DNA from: Paracoccus stylophorae
GTDB lineage: Bacteria > Pseudomonadota > Alphaproteobacteria > Rhodobacterales > Rhodobacteraceae
NCBI RefSeq assembly: GCF_028553765.1
Contig: NZ_CP067134.1
Coordinates: forward strand, 1,407,001 to 1,471,000
Direction: 5' to 3'
Length of the DNA: 64,000 nt
Position numbers and translations under genes: made by a program. Of the stretch, positions 44,219-53,497 are shown piece by piece; within the stretch, counting starts at the first letter, position 1, and each line of letters begins with the position of its first letter. Under the pieces are notes generated by a model. It did not search any database. It was given only the letters and a program-made list of their open reading frames with translations, and had not been told where the DNA came from.

Positions 44219-45073
44219 TCAGCCTTTCACGGAACCGGCGGTCAGACCGCGGATGAAGTATTTTCCGGCGACGACATAGACCAGCAGCGTGGGCAGGGCG
44301 GCGATGATCGCCGCGGCCATGTCCACGTTGTAGGCTTTCACGCCGGTGGTCGAATTGACGATGTTGTTCAGCGCCACGGTCACGGGCTGGCTGCCCGGCC
44401 CGCTGAAGCTGACCCCGAACAGGAAGTCGTTCCAGATCTGGGTGAACTGCCAGATCACCGACACGGTGACGATCGGCAGCGACAAGGGCAGGAAGATGGC
44501 AACGAAGATGCGAAAGAACCCGGCGCCGTCGACCTTGGCCGCGCGCACCAGCTCTTGCGGGATGGTGACGTAATAGTTGCGGAAGAACAGCGTGGTAAAG
44601 CCGATCCCATAGATGACATGGACAAGGATCAGCCCCGGAATCGTGCCGGCCAGACCCAGCAGCCCCAGCATCCGCGCCATCGGCATCAGCACGACCTGGA
44701 ACGGAATGAAGCATCCGAACAGGATCGCCGCAAAGAACAGGTTCGCGCCCGGAAAGCGCCACTGGGCGAAGACATAGCCGTTCAGCGCGCCGATCGCGGT
44801 CGAGATGACCACCGCCGGAACCGCCATCAGGACGCTGTTCCAGAAAAACGGGCGCAGGCCCTGGCACTGGGTGCCGGCGCAGGTGCTGGACCACGCCTCG
44901 ATCCAGGGCTGGAAGGTCAGCGCGCGCGGCAGCGCCAGCAGGCTGCCGGTGCGGATTTCCTCGAGGCTTTTCAGCGAGGTGGTCACCATCACGAACAGCG
45001 GCATCAGATAGAACAGCGCGAACAGGATCAGGATCGCATAAAGGCTCCAGCGCAGCATGATGTCAGTTTTCAC
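44219..45073 (-). CDS. Sugar ABC transporter permease (MalG/GtsC type)
   Basis: A 284-residue inner-membrane protein with six helices. The EAA loop that docks onto the ATPase is visible as ELVRAAKVDGAGFFRIFVAIFLP. The start overlaps the other permease gene by 11 bases. The odd CAGTQCQGLRPFF segment in the first periplasmic loop, with two cysteines, could form a disulfide and is seen in the glucose/mannose GtsC group. Confidence 0.92.
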   Translation of the reverse strand: MKTDIMLRWSLYAILILFALFYLMPLFVMVTTSLKSLEEIRTGSLLALPRALTFQPWIEAWSSTCAGTQCQGLRPFFWNSVLMAVPAVVISTAIGALNGYVFAQWRFPGANLFFAAILFGCFIPFQVVLMPMARMLGLLGLAGTIPGLILVHVIYGIGFTTLFFRNYYVTIPQELVRAAKVDGAGFFRIFVAIFLPLSLPIVTVSVIWQFTQIWNDFLFGVSFSGPGSQPVTVALNNIVNSTTGVKAYNVDMAAAIIAALPTLLVYVVAGKYFIRGLTAGSVKG

Positions 45074-45935
45074 GGCGCGGCCTCAATTCGCTGTAAAGAT
45101 AGGGCACGACGATGGCGAAGATGACCATCATCATGATCATGGCGCTGGCCGCCGCCTGCCCCAGATCGCCGCGCGAGAACGCCATCGCATACATGTAGGT
45201 CGCCGGCAGGTCCGTGGCATAGCCCGGCCCGCCATTGGTCAGCGCGATGACCAGATCGAACGCCTTGATGGCCAGATGCGCCAGCACGATGAAGGCTGAC
45301 AGAAAGATCGGCGCCATCGTCGGGATGATGATCGCGGTATAGATGCGCCGGGTCGGGATGCCGTCGACCTGTGCGGCGCGGATGATCTCGGTATCGACGG
45401 ATCGCAGCCCGGCCAGAAACAGCGCCATTACAAACCCCGATGCCTGCCAGACGGCCGCGATCACGATGGTATAGATCGCCATCTCGGGGCGGATCAGCCA
45501 GTCGAAGGAAAAGTTCTGGAACCCCCACCCGCGCACCATTTCCTGGATGCCGAGGCCGGGGTTCAGGATCCATTTCCACGCCGTTCCGGTCACGATCAGC
45601 GACAGCGCCATCGGATACAGATAGATGGTGCGCAGCACGCCCTCGGCCCGGATCTTCTGGTCCAGAAAGATCGCCAGCATCAGCCCGATCAGCATCGAGA
45701 TCGCGATGAACAGGCCGCCAAAGATGAACAGGTTGTTCATCGCCACATCCCATCTGGGCGAGGCGAACAGCCGCGCATACTGGCCAAAACCGTCGATCTC
45801 GTATCGCGGCATCAGCCGGGATCGGGTCAGGCTGACCCACGCCGTCCAGCCGATAAACCCATAGACGAAGATCAGGATCGCGACGAAGGACGGCGCAAGC
45901 ACCAGCTTGGGCATGTTGCGTTCAAGCCATTCCAT
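45063..45935 (-). CDS. Sugar ABC transporter permease (MalF/GtsB type)
   Basis: A 290-residue permease with six helices and an EAA loop (EIIRAAQVDGIPTRRIYTAIIIP). It forms the transmembrane pathway with the second permease, whose gene overlaps its end. The short N-terminus and ALTNGGPGYATDLPATYMYAMAF fit the glucose/mannose GtsB group. Confidence 0.92.
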   Translation of the reverse strand: MEWLERNMPKLVLAPSFVAILIFVYGFIGWTAWVSLTRSRLMPRYEIDGFGQYARLFASPRWDVAMNNLFIFGGLFIAISMLIGLMLAIFLDQKIRAEGVLRTIYLYPMALSLIVTGTAWKWILNPGLGIQEMVRGWGFQNFSFDWLIRPEMAIYTIVIAAVWQASGFVMALFLAGLRSVDTEIIRAAQVDGIPTRRIYTAIIIPTMAPIFLSAFIVLAHLAIKAFDLVIALTNGGPGYATDLPATYMYAMAFSRGDLGQAAASAMIMMMVIFAIVVPYLYSELRPRREN

Positions 45936-45995
45936 GTCCGAAATTTCCTTGGGAAATGCCTGCGGCGGCGCATCGCCGCAGGCGGTTGTCGGTGA

Positions 45996-47237
45996 TTACA
46001 TCTGCGACGCGGCGACGGCGTCGGCCAACTGCTGCACCGCGTCCTCCGACGACATGTCGCTGTTGAAGAAGTTCGTCACCACATCGGTGACGGCCCCCGC
46101 CTGCGCCCCGCGCAGCGCCATGCCATGAGCATAGGACGGCAGAAGAGAGCCGTCCTGCGCGTCCTCGGTCATGTCCTTGCTGGACTGCTTGGCGCACTCG
46201 TCGAACTCGTCCAGCGCGACGTCGGTGCGGGCGGGAATCGAGCCCTTGTTGAGGTTGAAGGTCTTCTGGAACTCGGGGCCCATGATCAGCTTGGCCAGCA
46301 GTTTCTGGCCCTGCTGCCGGTCCTCGCCATCGACGTTGAAGAAGGCAAAGCTGTCCACGTTGTAAAGGAACCCCTGACCCGGCGTCGGCCAGCAGACGAA
46401 ATCGACGCCCGGCTGCTTGCCGGCCGCCAGGAATTCGCCCTTGGCCCAGTCGCCCATGATCTGGAACGCGGCCTCTCCGTTCATCACCATCGCGGTCGCC
46501 AGGTTCCAGTCGCGGCCCGAGAAATTGTCATCGACATATCCGCGCAGCGTCCGCAACTCGTCGAAGACGGCCTTCATCGTGTCCGATGTCAGCGCCTCGG
46601 GGTCCAGATCGATCAGCGCCTTGCGATAGAAATCCGGCCCCTGCGCCAGCACGATGGTTTCGAACACGGTCGCGTCCTGCCAGTTCTGGCCGCCATGGGC
46701 CAGCGGCGTGATGCCGGCCTGCTGCAGCTTTTCGGCGGCGGCGTTGAACTCGTCCCAGGTGGTCGGCATCTCGATGCCGTTATCGTCCAGGATCTGCTTG
46801 TTGCCCCAGATCCAGTTGACGCGGTGGACGTTCACCGGCGCGGCGCACCACTGGCCTTCGCATTTCATGTGCTGGGCGATCTGGTCGGGCAGCGCCGCGG
46901 CCCAGTCGTTTTCCTCGGCCACGTCGGAAATGTCGGCAAGGCCGGTTTCCTCATACCATTCCTGGATCGCCGGCCCTTTCAGCTGGACGGCGGTGGGGGC
47001 GTTGCCCGACAGCACCCGCGCGCGCAGGGCGGTCATGGCCGCATCGCCCGCGCCGCCCGCCACCGGCATGTCGGTCCAGGTGCCGCCTTCGGCCTTGAAC
47101 TGATCCTGCAGGACGGCGACGGATTTTGCCTCGCCGCCCGAGGTCCACCAGTGCAGGACCTCGGCCGTGGGCTCTGCCGCGACAGGGCCTGCAAGCATCA
47201 GGGCGGTCGAGGCCGCCAGAACGGATTTCATGTACAT
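45996..47237 (-). CDS. gtsA: Sugar ABC transporter substrate-binding protein (glucose/mannose GtsA type)
   Basis: A 413-residue periplasmic binding protein. The start at 47237 follows GGGAGGA and gives a signal peptide of about 22 residues (MYMKSVLAASTALMLAGPVA region). The mature N-terminus EVLHWWTSGGEAKSVAVL and the segments VAGGAGDAAMTALRARVLSG and PTAVQLKGPAIQEW are typical of GtsA glucose/mannose binding proteins. It heads the operon gtsA - permease - permease - ATPase. No sugar regulator is adjacent, so control is not visible. Confidence 0.9.
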   Translation of the reverse strand: MYMKSVLAASTALMLAGPVAAEPTAEVLHWWTSGGEAKSVAVLQDQFKAEGGTWTDMPVAGGAGDAAMTALRARVLSGNAPTAVQLKGPAIQEWYEETGLADISDVAEENDWAAALPDQIAQHMKCEGQWCAAPVNVHRVNWIWGNKQILDDNGIEMPTTWDEFNAAAEKLQQAGITPLAHGGQNWQDATVFETIVLAQGPDFYRKALIDLDPEALTSDTMKAVFDELRTLRGYVDDNFSGRDWNLATAMVMNGEAAFQIMGDWAKGEFLAAGKQPGVDFVCWPTPGQGFLYNVDSFAFFNVDGEDRQQGQKLLAKLIMGPEFQKTFNLNKGSIPARTDVALDEFDECAKQSSKDMTEDAQDGSLLPSYAHGMALRGAQAGAVTDVVTNFFNSDMSSEDAVQQLADAVAASQM

Positions 47238-47398
47238 GGATCCTCCCAGATCGTTGTTGCACGGACATTGGCTGTCCGCGTCGCGGCCATCATGCCAAAT
47301 TCGACGCCTCGACCACAACGCGGATCAGCGATGTGCAGCACAGTTTTCCGCCCGCGCGTGGCGATCGGCCGCGAAAACAGGGATCTTGGGGTTGTTTG

Positions 47399-47782
47399 TC
47401 AGGAGGATTTGCTGTTGCGCAGCACCAGTTCCAGGTAATCGCGCAACACCACCGCATTGTTGTGGTCGCGGTCCCGGGCCGCGAACAACAGCGTGACCGT
47501 GCCCTTGCGGACCCAGTCCAGACATTCATCGACCGCGTCGCGATTGTCCTTCAGCTCGGACATATAGCGGTTGCGGAACTCGGCCCATTTGTCGGGGTCG
47601 TGGTTGAACCATCGTCTCAGCTTGTCGCTTGGCGCGACCTCTTTCACCCACGCGTCCAGCGCCAGATCGTCCTTGCTGATCCCGCGCGGCCAGATGTGAT
47701 CGACCAGCAGGCGCGCGCCGTGAAAGTTGCCGGCGTCGTCATAGGGGCGGGCCAGATGGATGTTGTGGTCAGAGCCTGTCAT
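47399..47782 (-). CDS. DUF488 family protein
   Basis: A 127-residue protein. The start at 47782 has GGAGGATCG before it; the upstream extension to 47848 lacks homology. DUF488 features are clear: VDHIWPRGISKDDLALDAWVKEVAPS, LRRWFNHDPDKWAEFRNRY and VTLLFAARDRDHNNAVVLRDYLE. The family is widespread with no settled function. It is divergent from the Rrf2 regulator gene, sharing a 130-base region. Confidence 0.88.
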   Translation of the reverse strand: MTGSDHNIHLARPYDDAGNFHGARLLVDHIWPRGISKDDLALDAWVKEVAPSDKLRRWFNHDPDKWAEFRNRYMSELKDNRDAVDECLDWVRKGTVTLLFAARDRDHNNAVVLRDYLELVLRNSKSS

Positions 47783-47875
47783 CGATCCTCCTGCAATGTC
47801 GTGGGGTGCGCGGGCCGATCCGGTGGCAAGGAAAACGCGGCCGGGCATTTATCAGATGCAAATCTTCTGCTAATA

Positions 47876-47902
47876 GGTATTCTGTATACCGATTCAGATC
47901 AA
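47876..47902. promoter_or_regulatory. Dyad and FNR-like site before the Rrf2 gene
   Basis: GGTAT-TCTGT-ATACC (47876-47890) is a perfect inverted repeat, a size suited to an Rrf2-type dimer and possible autoregulation. It overlaps CCGAT-TCAG-ATCAA (47889-47902), which matches the FNR consensus TTGAT-N4-ATCAA at 8 of 10 positions. It begins 37 bases before the regulator start. Oxygen-dependent control of the cbb3 locus would fit. Confidence 0.5.
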
Positions 47903-47912
47903 CGGTGCGGCG

Positions 47913-48329
47913 ATGCGGCTGACCTCTTTCACCGATTACGGATTGCGCATCCTGATGCGTCTGGCCGCGCAATCGGGGCAGGTGCTGTCGACCGCCGAAC
48001 TGGCCAGCGACCTGCATCTGTCGCGCAACCACCTGTCGAAGATCGTGCAGCACCTGTCCCGCCACGGCATCGTCGTCACGCAGCGTGGCGGCGGCGGCGG
48101 TGCGGCGCTGGCGCTTCCGGCGGATCAGGTGCGGCTTGGCGATGTCGTCAGGCTGCTGGAAGACGGACAACCGCTTGTCGAATGTTTCGCGGCAGGTGGC
48201 GGGGAGTGTTCGCTGGACGGATGCTGCCGGCTGAAATCGCGGCTGCGCCACGCCGAGGCCCGGTTTCTGGACGATCTGAACCGATCCACCATGGCCGATA
48301 TCGCGCTGAAGAAAACGGAGATGGCATGA
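47913..48329 (+). CDS. Rrf2-family transcriptional regulator (NsrR-like)
   Basis: A 138-residue winged-HTH repressor. The DNA-binding part has LTSFTDYGLRILMRLA and STAELASDLHLSRNHLSKIVQHL; the cysteines for an iron-sulfur cluster are in VECFAAGGGECSLDGCC (about 90-107), the spacing typical of NsrR, which senses nitric oxide. It is coupled to the next gene (ATGA) and heads the cbb3 oxidase locus, so it probably adjusts oxidase genes to NO, oxygen or iron-sulfur status. Whether NO is the true signal is not shown. Confidence 0.87.
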   Translation: MRLTSFTDYGLRILMRLAAQSGQVLSTAELASDLHLSRNHLSKIVQHLSRHGIVVTQRGGGGGAALALPADQVRLGDVVRLLEDGQPLVECFAAGGGECSLDGCCRLKSRLRHAEARFLDDLNRSTMADIALKKTEMA

Positions 48330-48631
48330 CCCGCGCCGAAACCAACCCGCCACCCGTCCGGATCGCCTTCGACAACGGATCGCCGGTCGTCGATGCGGAC
48401 GCGATCGCGCCCTTGCTGGGGATCGAGGTGGACGAGTTGCGCCGCGGCCTGCAGCAGGGCCAGATCACCACCGGGGTCGAACGGGGCGAGGCCGAGGATG
48501 AGGGCCGGTTCCGGCTGACATTCGTATCGGCACAGTGGCGGCTGCGGCTGACCTGCGACGCGGACGGCAATGTTCTGTCGGTGTCGCGCGTGCAGCGCGG
48601 GGCACCGACTCGGTTGACCCCGCACGATTGA
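48326..48631 (+). CDS. DUF6522 family protein
   Basis: A 101-residue protein starting in an ATGA overlap with the Rrf2 regulator. It has a small HTH-like middle (DADAIAPLLGIEVDELRRGLQQGQI) followed by a two- or three-strand beta part (FRLTFVSAQWRLRLTCDADGNVLSVSRV). It matches the DUF6522 group as I recall it, often found by respiratory or Rrf2 genes. Function unknown; it may sense or bind a partner in the regulator's circuit. Confidence 0.75.
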   Translation: MTRAETNPPPVRIAFDNGSPVVDADAIAPLLGIEVDELRRGLQQGQITTGVERGEAEDEGRFRLTFVSAQWRLRLTCDADGNVLSVSRVQRGAPTRLTPHD

Positions 48632-48710
48632 GAGGACAGGATGCAATCGACCTGTTCATGCAGCAGCAAGCCTGCAACCAGACGGCGAATGACGAGCGGA
48701 GGGTGACTGG

Positions 48711-48902
48711 ATGGGTGTTCTCGTCTTTCTGATCCCGGTGACGATCGCGATGGGTCTTATCGGGCTGTTCGCGTTCTTCTGGAGCCTGCGCAGCGGGCAA
48801 TACAACGATCTCGACGGCGATGCCACGCGCATCCTGAACCCCGATGAGGACCGGCCGCTGGTCCCGACCTCGCCTGCACCACCCAAGGAGAAGCAGTCAT
48901 GA
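48711..48902 (+). CDS. ccoS: cbb3 oxidase maturation protein CcoS
   Basis: A 63-residue protein with one N-terminal membrane helix (VFLIPVTIAMGLIGLFAFFW) and the CcoS motif WSLRSGQYNDLDGDATRIL. CcoS is needed to put the copper and heme cofactors into CcoN. It normally follows ccoGHI; here it precedes ccoN, and its stop overlaps the ccoN ATG (ATGA). ccoG, ccoH and ccoI are not in the window. The start is preceded by GGAGGGTG. Confidence 0.9.
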   Translation: MGVLVFLIPVTIAMGLIGLFAFFWSLRSGQYNDLDGDATRILNPDEDRPLVPTSPAPPKEKQS

Positions 48903-50548
48903 TCGCCAATCTGACCCGCAACGAGCGTCAGGGCGCGCTGATGATCTCGATCTCGGTCCTGATCGTGGGGCTGGCGATGGCCGCGCTTGGCGCCGGCGAT
49001 CTGATGGGGATGCAGGGCTGGGTGGTGATCCTGTTCGCCGCCGTCATGTGCACCATCGTGCTGCGCGGGCTGGACGCAGACGAGCCGACCGAGGATCGCG
49101 CCGCCAGCTATTACGACGATCCGACCAAGGTGGGGATCGTGATCTCGCTGATCTGGGCGGTGATCGGGATGGGAGTCGGGGTCTGGGTCGCCTCGATGCT
49201 GGCCTGGCCCAATCTGCGCTTCGACGCCGCCTGGTCCAGCTTTGGCCGGGTGCGCCCGGTGCACACGTCGGGGGTGATCTTCGGCTTTGGCGGCAATGCG
49301 CTGATCGCCACCTCGTTCCACATCATGCAGCGGACGTCGCGGGCGCGGATGCCCAATCAGGTGCTGCCGTGGTTCGTGCTGTTCGGCTTCAACCTGTTCT
49401 GCATCGTCGCCGCCAGCGGCTATCTGATGGGGATCACCCAGTCCAAGGAATATGCCGAGCCGGAATGGTATGCCGATATCTGGCTGGTCGTGGTCTGGGT
49501 GGCGTATTTCGTGCTGTATATCCGCACGCTGGCCCGCCGGAACGAGCCGCATATCTATGTGGCGAACTGGTATTACATGGCCTTCATCCTGGTCATGGCG
49601 GTGCTGCACATCGTCAACAACCTTGCCGTCCCGGCCAGCTTGACCGGGGCCAAAAGCTATTCCGCGTTTTCGGGCGTTCAGGACGCGATGACGCAATGGT
49701 GGTACGGCCACAACGCGGTGGCGTTCTTCCTGACCTCGGGCTTTCTGGGGATGCTGTATTATTTCCTGCCCAAGCGCGCGGGACGGCCGATCTATTCCTA
49801 TCGCCTGTCGATCCTGTCCTTCTGGGGCATCGTGTTCTTCTATATCTGGGTCGGCTCGCACCACCTGCATTACACGGCGCTGCCGCATTGGGTGCAGACG
49901 CTTGGGATGACGTTCTCGGTCATGCTGCTGGTGCCGTCATGGGCGTCGGCGGGCAACGCGCTGATGACGCTGAACGGGGCCTGGCACAAGGTGCGCGACG
50001 ACGCCACGCTGCGCTTCATGATGGTCGCGGCGGTGTTCTATGGCCTGTCCACGTTCGAGGGGTCGTTCATGGCGATCCGTCCCGTGAACGGCCTGTCCCA
50101 TTACACCGACTGGACCGTGGGTCACGTTCATGCCGGCGCGATGGGGTGGGTTGCGCTGATCACGTTCGGGTCGATCTATGCGCTGGCGCCGCTGCTGTGG
50201 CGGCGCGAAAGCATGTATTCCTGGAAGGCGGTCGAATGGCATTTCTGGCTGGCTCTGGCCGGGACGGTGATCTACGTCTTCGCGATGTGGAACAGCGGCA
50301 TCATCCAGGGGCTGATGTGGCGCACCTATTCGGAAAGCGGCACGCTGCGCTACTCCTTCGTCGATTCGCTGGTCGCGATGCATCCCTATTACATGGCGCG
50401 GGCCTTTGGCGGGCTGCTGTTCCTGATCGGCGCCGTCATCGGGCTGTGGAACGTGGTCATGACCATCCGGCACGTCCCGCGCCGGACGCCCGAGCTGGAT
50501 TATCCCACCGGTTCCGAGGCGAACGAACCAGCCGTCCCGGCGGAGTGA
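48899..50548 (+). CDS. ccoN: cbb3-type cytochrome c oxidase catalytic subunit CcoN
   Basis: A 549-residue inner-membrane subunit I that reduces O2 to water at a heme b3-CuB centre while pumping protons. About 14 membrane helices are expected. Histidine ligands lie in [35 protein letters not shown] (CuB pair) and [10 protein letters not shown] (b and b3). The N-terminus has two extra helices, as in many alphaproteobacterial CcoN. It is co-translated with ccoS and precedes ccoO, enabling growth at low oxygen. Confidence 0.96.
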   Translation: MIANLTRNERQGALMISISVLIVGLAMAALGAGDLMGMQGWVVILFAAVMCTIVLRGLDADEPTEDRAASYYDDPTKVGIVISLIWAVIGMGVGVWVASMLAWPNLRFDAAWSSFGRVRPVHTSGVIFGFGGNALIATSFHIMQRTSRARMPNQVLPWFVLFGFNLFCIVAASGYLMGITQSKEYAEPEWYADIWLVVVWVAYFVLYIRTLARRNEPHIYVANWYYMAFILVMAVLHIVNNLAVPASLTGAKSYSAFSGVQDAMTQWWYGHNAVAFFLTSGFLGMLYYFLPKRAGRPIYSYRLSILSFWGIVFFYIWVGSHHLHYTALPHWVQTLGMTFSVMLLVPSWASAGNALMTLNGAWHKVRDDATLRFMMVAAVFYGLSTFEGSFMAIRPVNGLSHYTDWTVGHVHAGAMGWVALITFGSIYALAPLLWRRESMYSWKAVEWHFWLALAGTVIYVFAMWNSGIIQGLMWRTYSESGTLRYSFVDSLVAMHPYYMARAFGGLLFLIGAVIGLWNVVMTIRHVPRRTPELDYPTGSEANEPAVPAE

Positions 50549-50555
50549 CAAGACC

Positions 50556-51341
50556 ATGAACCGCGTTCTGAAAACACTTCTTCGGCCCTTCGCCCGCTTT
50601 TTCGAGTTTCACGCCCGCACCCATTACCGGGCCGAGCGTCATTCGATGGCGCTGACCGCGGGGATCATCGCCGCCGCCGGCGTCGGCGGCTTTGTCGAGA
50701 TCGCGCCGCTGTTCACGATTGCCGACACGGTGGAGACCGCGCCCGACATGCGGCTGTATACGCCGCTGGAACAGGCGGGGCGCGACATCTATATCCGCGA
50801 AGGCTGCTATCTGTGCCACAGCCAGATGATCCGCACCCTGCGCGACGAGGTCGAGCGATACGGTCCCTATTCGCTGGCCGTCGAAAGCAAATACGATCAC
50901 CCGATGCTGTGGGGGTCGAAGCGAACCGGCCCCGATCTGGCCCGGCTTGGCGACAAGTTCTCGGATGACTGGCATGTGCGGCATCTGATCGACCCGCGCG
51001 ATCTGGTGCCGGAATCGGTGATGCCGCAATATGCGTTCCTGCAGAACGCCACGCTGCAAACGCGCGATCTGCCGGACCGTCTGGCCGCGCTGCGCGCCGT
51101 GGGCGTGCCCTATACCGACGAGATGATCGCGGCCGCCTCGGCCGACGCCAGCGGACAGGCCCGCCCCGATACCGAGGGCGCGGACGGGGTTCTGGAACGC
51201 TATGGCGAGGAGACCGCGATCCGCGTGTTCGACGGCCGGCCCGAACTGGTGACCGAGATGGACGCGCTGGTCGCCTATCTTCAGGTGCTGGGCAAGCTGA
51301 CCGATCTGGCCCACGAAACCCAACCCGTCGCAGAGGAGTAG
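50556..51341 (+). CDS. ccoO: cbb3 oxidase mono-heme cytochrome c subunit CcoO
   Basis: A 261-residue membrane-anchored cytochrome c. One helix (about 30-52) holds it in the membrane. The heme c motif is [10 protein letters not shown] (about 87-96), with the distal methionine likely in VMPQYAFL. It passes electrons from CcoP to CcoN. It starts seven bases after the ccoN stop. Confidence 0.95.
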   Translation: MNRVLKTLLRPFARFFEFHARTHYRAERHSMALTAGIIAAAGVGGFVEIAPLFTIADTVETAPDMRLYTPLEQAGRDIYIREGCYLCHSQMIRTLRDEVERYGPYSLAVESKYDHPMLWGSKRTGPDLARLGDKFSDDWHVRHLIDPRDLVPESVMPQYAFLQNATLQTRDLPDRLAALRAVGVPYTDEMIAAASADASGQARPDTEGADGVLERYGEETAIRVFDGRPELVTEMDALVAYLQVLGKLTDLAHETQPVAEE

Positions 51342-51344
51342 GCC

Positions 51345-51515
51345 ATGCAGATCTCGCACGAGTTGCTGGTGGGCATCGCCAAGTCGTTCGGCCTGTTCTA
51401 TCTGATCGCGCTGTCGATCGGGATCACGGTCTATGCCTTCTGGCCGTCCTTGGGCAAACGCTTTGACCGGGCGGCGAAAAGCATTCTGGACGATGAGGAC
51501 GGGCCATGTCGGTAA
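51345..51515 (+). CDS. ccoQ: cbb3 oxidase small subunit CcoQ (FixQ)
   Basis: A 56-residue protein with one membrane helix (FGLFYLIALSIGITVYAFWP) and a charged cytoplasmic tail, the CcoQ pattern. It stabilises the oxidase. The ATG at 51345 is three bases after the ccoO stop, and its end overlaps the ccoP start by ten bases. Confidence 0.9.
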   Translation: MQISHELLVGIAKSFGLFYLIALSIGITVYAFWPSLGKRFDRAAKSILDDEDGPCR

Positions 51516-52378
51516 AGGATCGCGACCCGCTGACCGGCCACAAGACGACCGGGCACGAATGGAACGGCATCACCGAACTGAATACGCGCGTGCCCCGCTC
51601 GATCTGGTTCTTTGTGATCGTCACCCATCTGTGGGCGCTGATCGTCTGGATCCTGCTGCCGACCTGGCCTCTGGTGACGACCTATACCAAGGGCATTCTG
51701 GGCGTCGATCAGCGGCAGGAGGTCGAGGAAGCCGTGATCGCGGCCAATCAGGCGCGGTCGGACTGGGCACAACAGATCGACGAGCTGGATGCCGAACAGA
51801 TCATGGCCGAACCGGCGCTGTCGGCGCGGGTGCGGGCGACCGGGCACCAGCTGTTCGGCGACAACTGTGCCGGCTGTCACGGCCGCGACGCGGCAGGCGG
51901 GCCGGGCTTTCCCAGCCTGATCGACGATGCGTGGCTGTGGGGCGGCGACACCGACACGATCATGGAAACGCTGCGGGTGGGCATCAACGCGCCCCATCCC
52001 GAAACCCGTTACGCCGAGATGATGGCCTTCGGCCGCAACGGCATTCTGGACCGCGAGCAGATCCGCGTCGTGGCCGATTACGTCCAAAGCCTGTCGGGCG
52101 CGCAGGTCGCGCCGGCCCGGCTGGAACAGGGCGCCCAGATTTTCGCCGACAACTGCGCAAGCTGTCATGGCGAGGACGGGACGGGCAGCACCGATCTGGG
52201 CGCCCCGAACCTGACCGACGATTTCTGGATCTATGGCGGCGACGACCAGTCGCTGTTCACCACCATCCATGACGGCCGCGCCGGCTGGATGCCCGCATGG
52301 GAAGGCCGGCTGACCCTGACCGAACGCAAGATCCTTGCCGTCTATCTTCAGCAACTGCATCAGGAGGCGCGACAGTGA
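51506..52378 (+). CDS. ccoP: cbb3 oxidase di-heme cytochrome c subunit CcoP
   Basis: A 290-residue subunit with one N-terminal membrane helix (about 33-55) and two periplasmic cytochrome c domains, marked by NCAGCHG (about 122) and NCASCHG (about 217). It receives electrons from soluble or membrane cytochromes. The start lies inside the end of ccoQ; the stop overlaps the GTG start of the next small gene. Confidence 0.95.
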   Translation: MSVKDRDPLTGHKTTGHEWNGITELNTRVPRSIWFFVIVTHLWALIVWILLPTWPLVTTYTKGILGVDQRQEVEEAVIAANQARSDWAQQIDELDAEQIMAEPALSARVRATGHQLFGDNCAGCHGRDAAGGPGFPSLIDDAWLWGGDTDTIMETLRVGINAPHPETRYAEMMAFGRNGILDREQIRVVADYVQSLSGAQVAPARLEQGAQIFADNCASCHGEDGTGSTDLGAPNLTDDFWIYGGDDQSLFTTIHDGRAGWMPAWEGRLTLTERKILAVYLQQLHQEARQ

Positions 52379-52572
52379 CCCAAGGCGTGAAACCGCGCGG
52401 CTTCGCACCTTCGCGCGCCGTGGCGCTGACGGCGGCGTTTCTGGTCGCGGTGGTGTTCGTGGCCGCCAATGCCCATCTGGTCCTTGTCTCTGTCCGTTCG
52501 CAACCCGAATGCGCCCTGCAACCCCTTCAGGAAGGCGCCGCCAGCTATCGTGCGGCGAAACCATCATGCTAG
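52375..52572 (+). CDS. Small membrane protein after ccoP
   Basis: A 65-residue protein starting with GTG in a GTGA overlap with the ccoP stop. It has one membrane helix (ALTAAFLVAVVFVAANAHLV), then a short periplasmic part with two cysteines (PECALQPLQEGAASYRAAKPSC). I recall similar small genes after ccoP in Paracoccus-like genomes, but no function. The stop overlaps the next start. The two cysteines could bind a metal such as copper on its way to CcoN, which is speculative. Confidence 0.7.
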   Translation: MTQGVKPRGFAPSRAVALTAAFLVAVVFVAANAHLVLVSVRSQPECALQPLQEGAASYRAAKPSC

Positions 52573-53450
52573 GTGACCGCGACGACGCCCCGCCCCCGCC
52601 CGACAACCCGGACGCCCACGGCGCGATCCCCAAGGTCGTCCCGCCGCTGCCGCGCGAGAACAAGCGGGCGCGCAACCTGCCCTGGCAGACCGCGTTCCAC
52701 TGGCTGCGCGCCGGGTGGTCGGATCTGTGGCACAACCCGGTGCCCAGCCTGCTTTACGGGATCGCCGTGTTCGTCGTCTCGGCGCTGATCGTGTGGCTGC
52801 TGTTCCGGTTCGATCTGGAATACGCGCTGCTGCCCGCTTTGGCCGGTTTTCTGGTCGTCGGTCCGCTGGTCGCCAACGGGCTTTACGAAAAAAGCCGTCA
52901 GCTGGAACAGGGGGACGACGTCACCTTTACCCAAATGCTGTTCGTCAAGCCCGCGGCAGGTCACGCGGCACTGTTCATGGGGGTGCTGCTGCTGGGGCTG
53001 TTCATGCTGTGGCTGCGGGCGGCGGTGCTGATCTGGGCGCTGTTTTTCGGCATCGCACCCTTTCCCGGCATGGACGAGATCATCTCGACCCTGTTCCTGA
53101 CCCCGACGGGCTGGGGGCTGCTGCTGGTCGGCGGGGCCGTGGGGGCGCTGTTCGCGGCCTTCGCCTTTGCGATCAGCGTCTTTGCAGTGCCGATGCTGCT
53201 GGTCGAACGGACCGATGCGATGTCCGCCCTGGGCATCAGCATGGCGATGGTCTGGAACAACCGCGCGGTGATGATCGCGTGGGGCGCCATCGTGATGGTG
53301 CTGTTCGGGATCGCCATCGTGACCGCCCTGGTCGGTCTGATCCTGATCTTCCCGGTGCTGGGCCACGCGACCTGGCACGCCTATCGCGCGATCCGCGCCG
53401 ACGACCGGCAGGAGGGCGAGACCGAGCGGATGTTCGTCCGCCCCGCCTGA
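52566..53450 (+). CDS. DUF2189 family integral membrane protein
   Basis: A 294-residue protein with six predicted membrane helices after a soluble proline-rich start. DUF2189 features are seen in HWLRAGWSDLWHNPVPSLLYG, LPALAGFLVVGPLVANGLYE and MLLVERTDAMSALGISM. Its gene overlaps the preceding small gene by seven bases and closes the cbb3 run. Members are often beside cbb3 genes in alphaproteobacteria, but the role is unknown. Confidence 0.85.
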   Translation: MLGDRDDAPPPPDNPDAHGAIPKVVPPLPRENKRARNLPWQTAFHWLRAGWSDLWHNPVPSLLYGIAVFVVSALIVWLLFRFDLEYALLPALAGFLVVGPLVANGLYEKSRQLEQGDDVTFTQMLFVKPAAGHAALFMGVLLLGLFMLWLRAAVLIWALFFGIAPFPGMDEIISTLFLTPTGWGLLLVGGAVGALFAAFAFAISVFAVPMLLVERTDAMSALGISMAMVWNNRAVMIAWGAIVMVLFGIAIVTALVGLILIFPVLGHATWHAYRAIRADDRQEGETERMFVRPA

Positions 53451-53497
53451 CGCCAGCCCCGCCTGATTCCTGCCCCGATCGGCGGCGCGATGACGGA

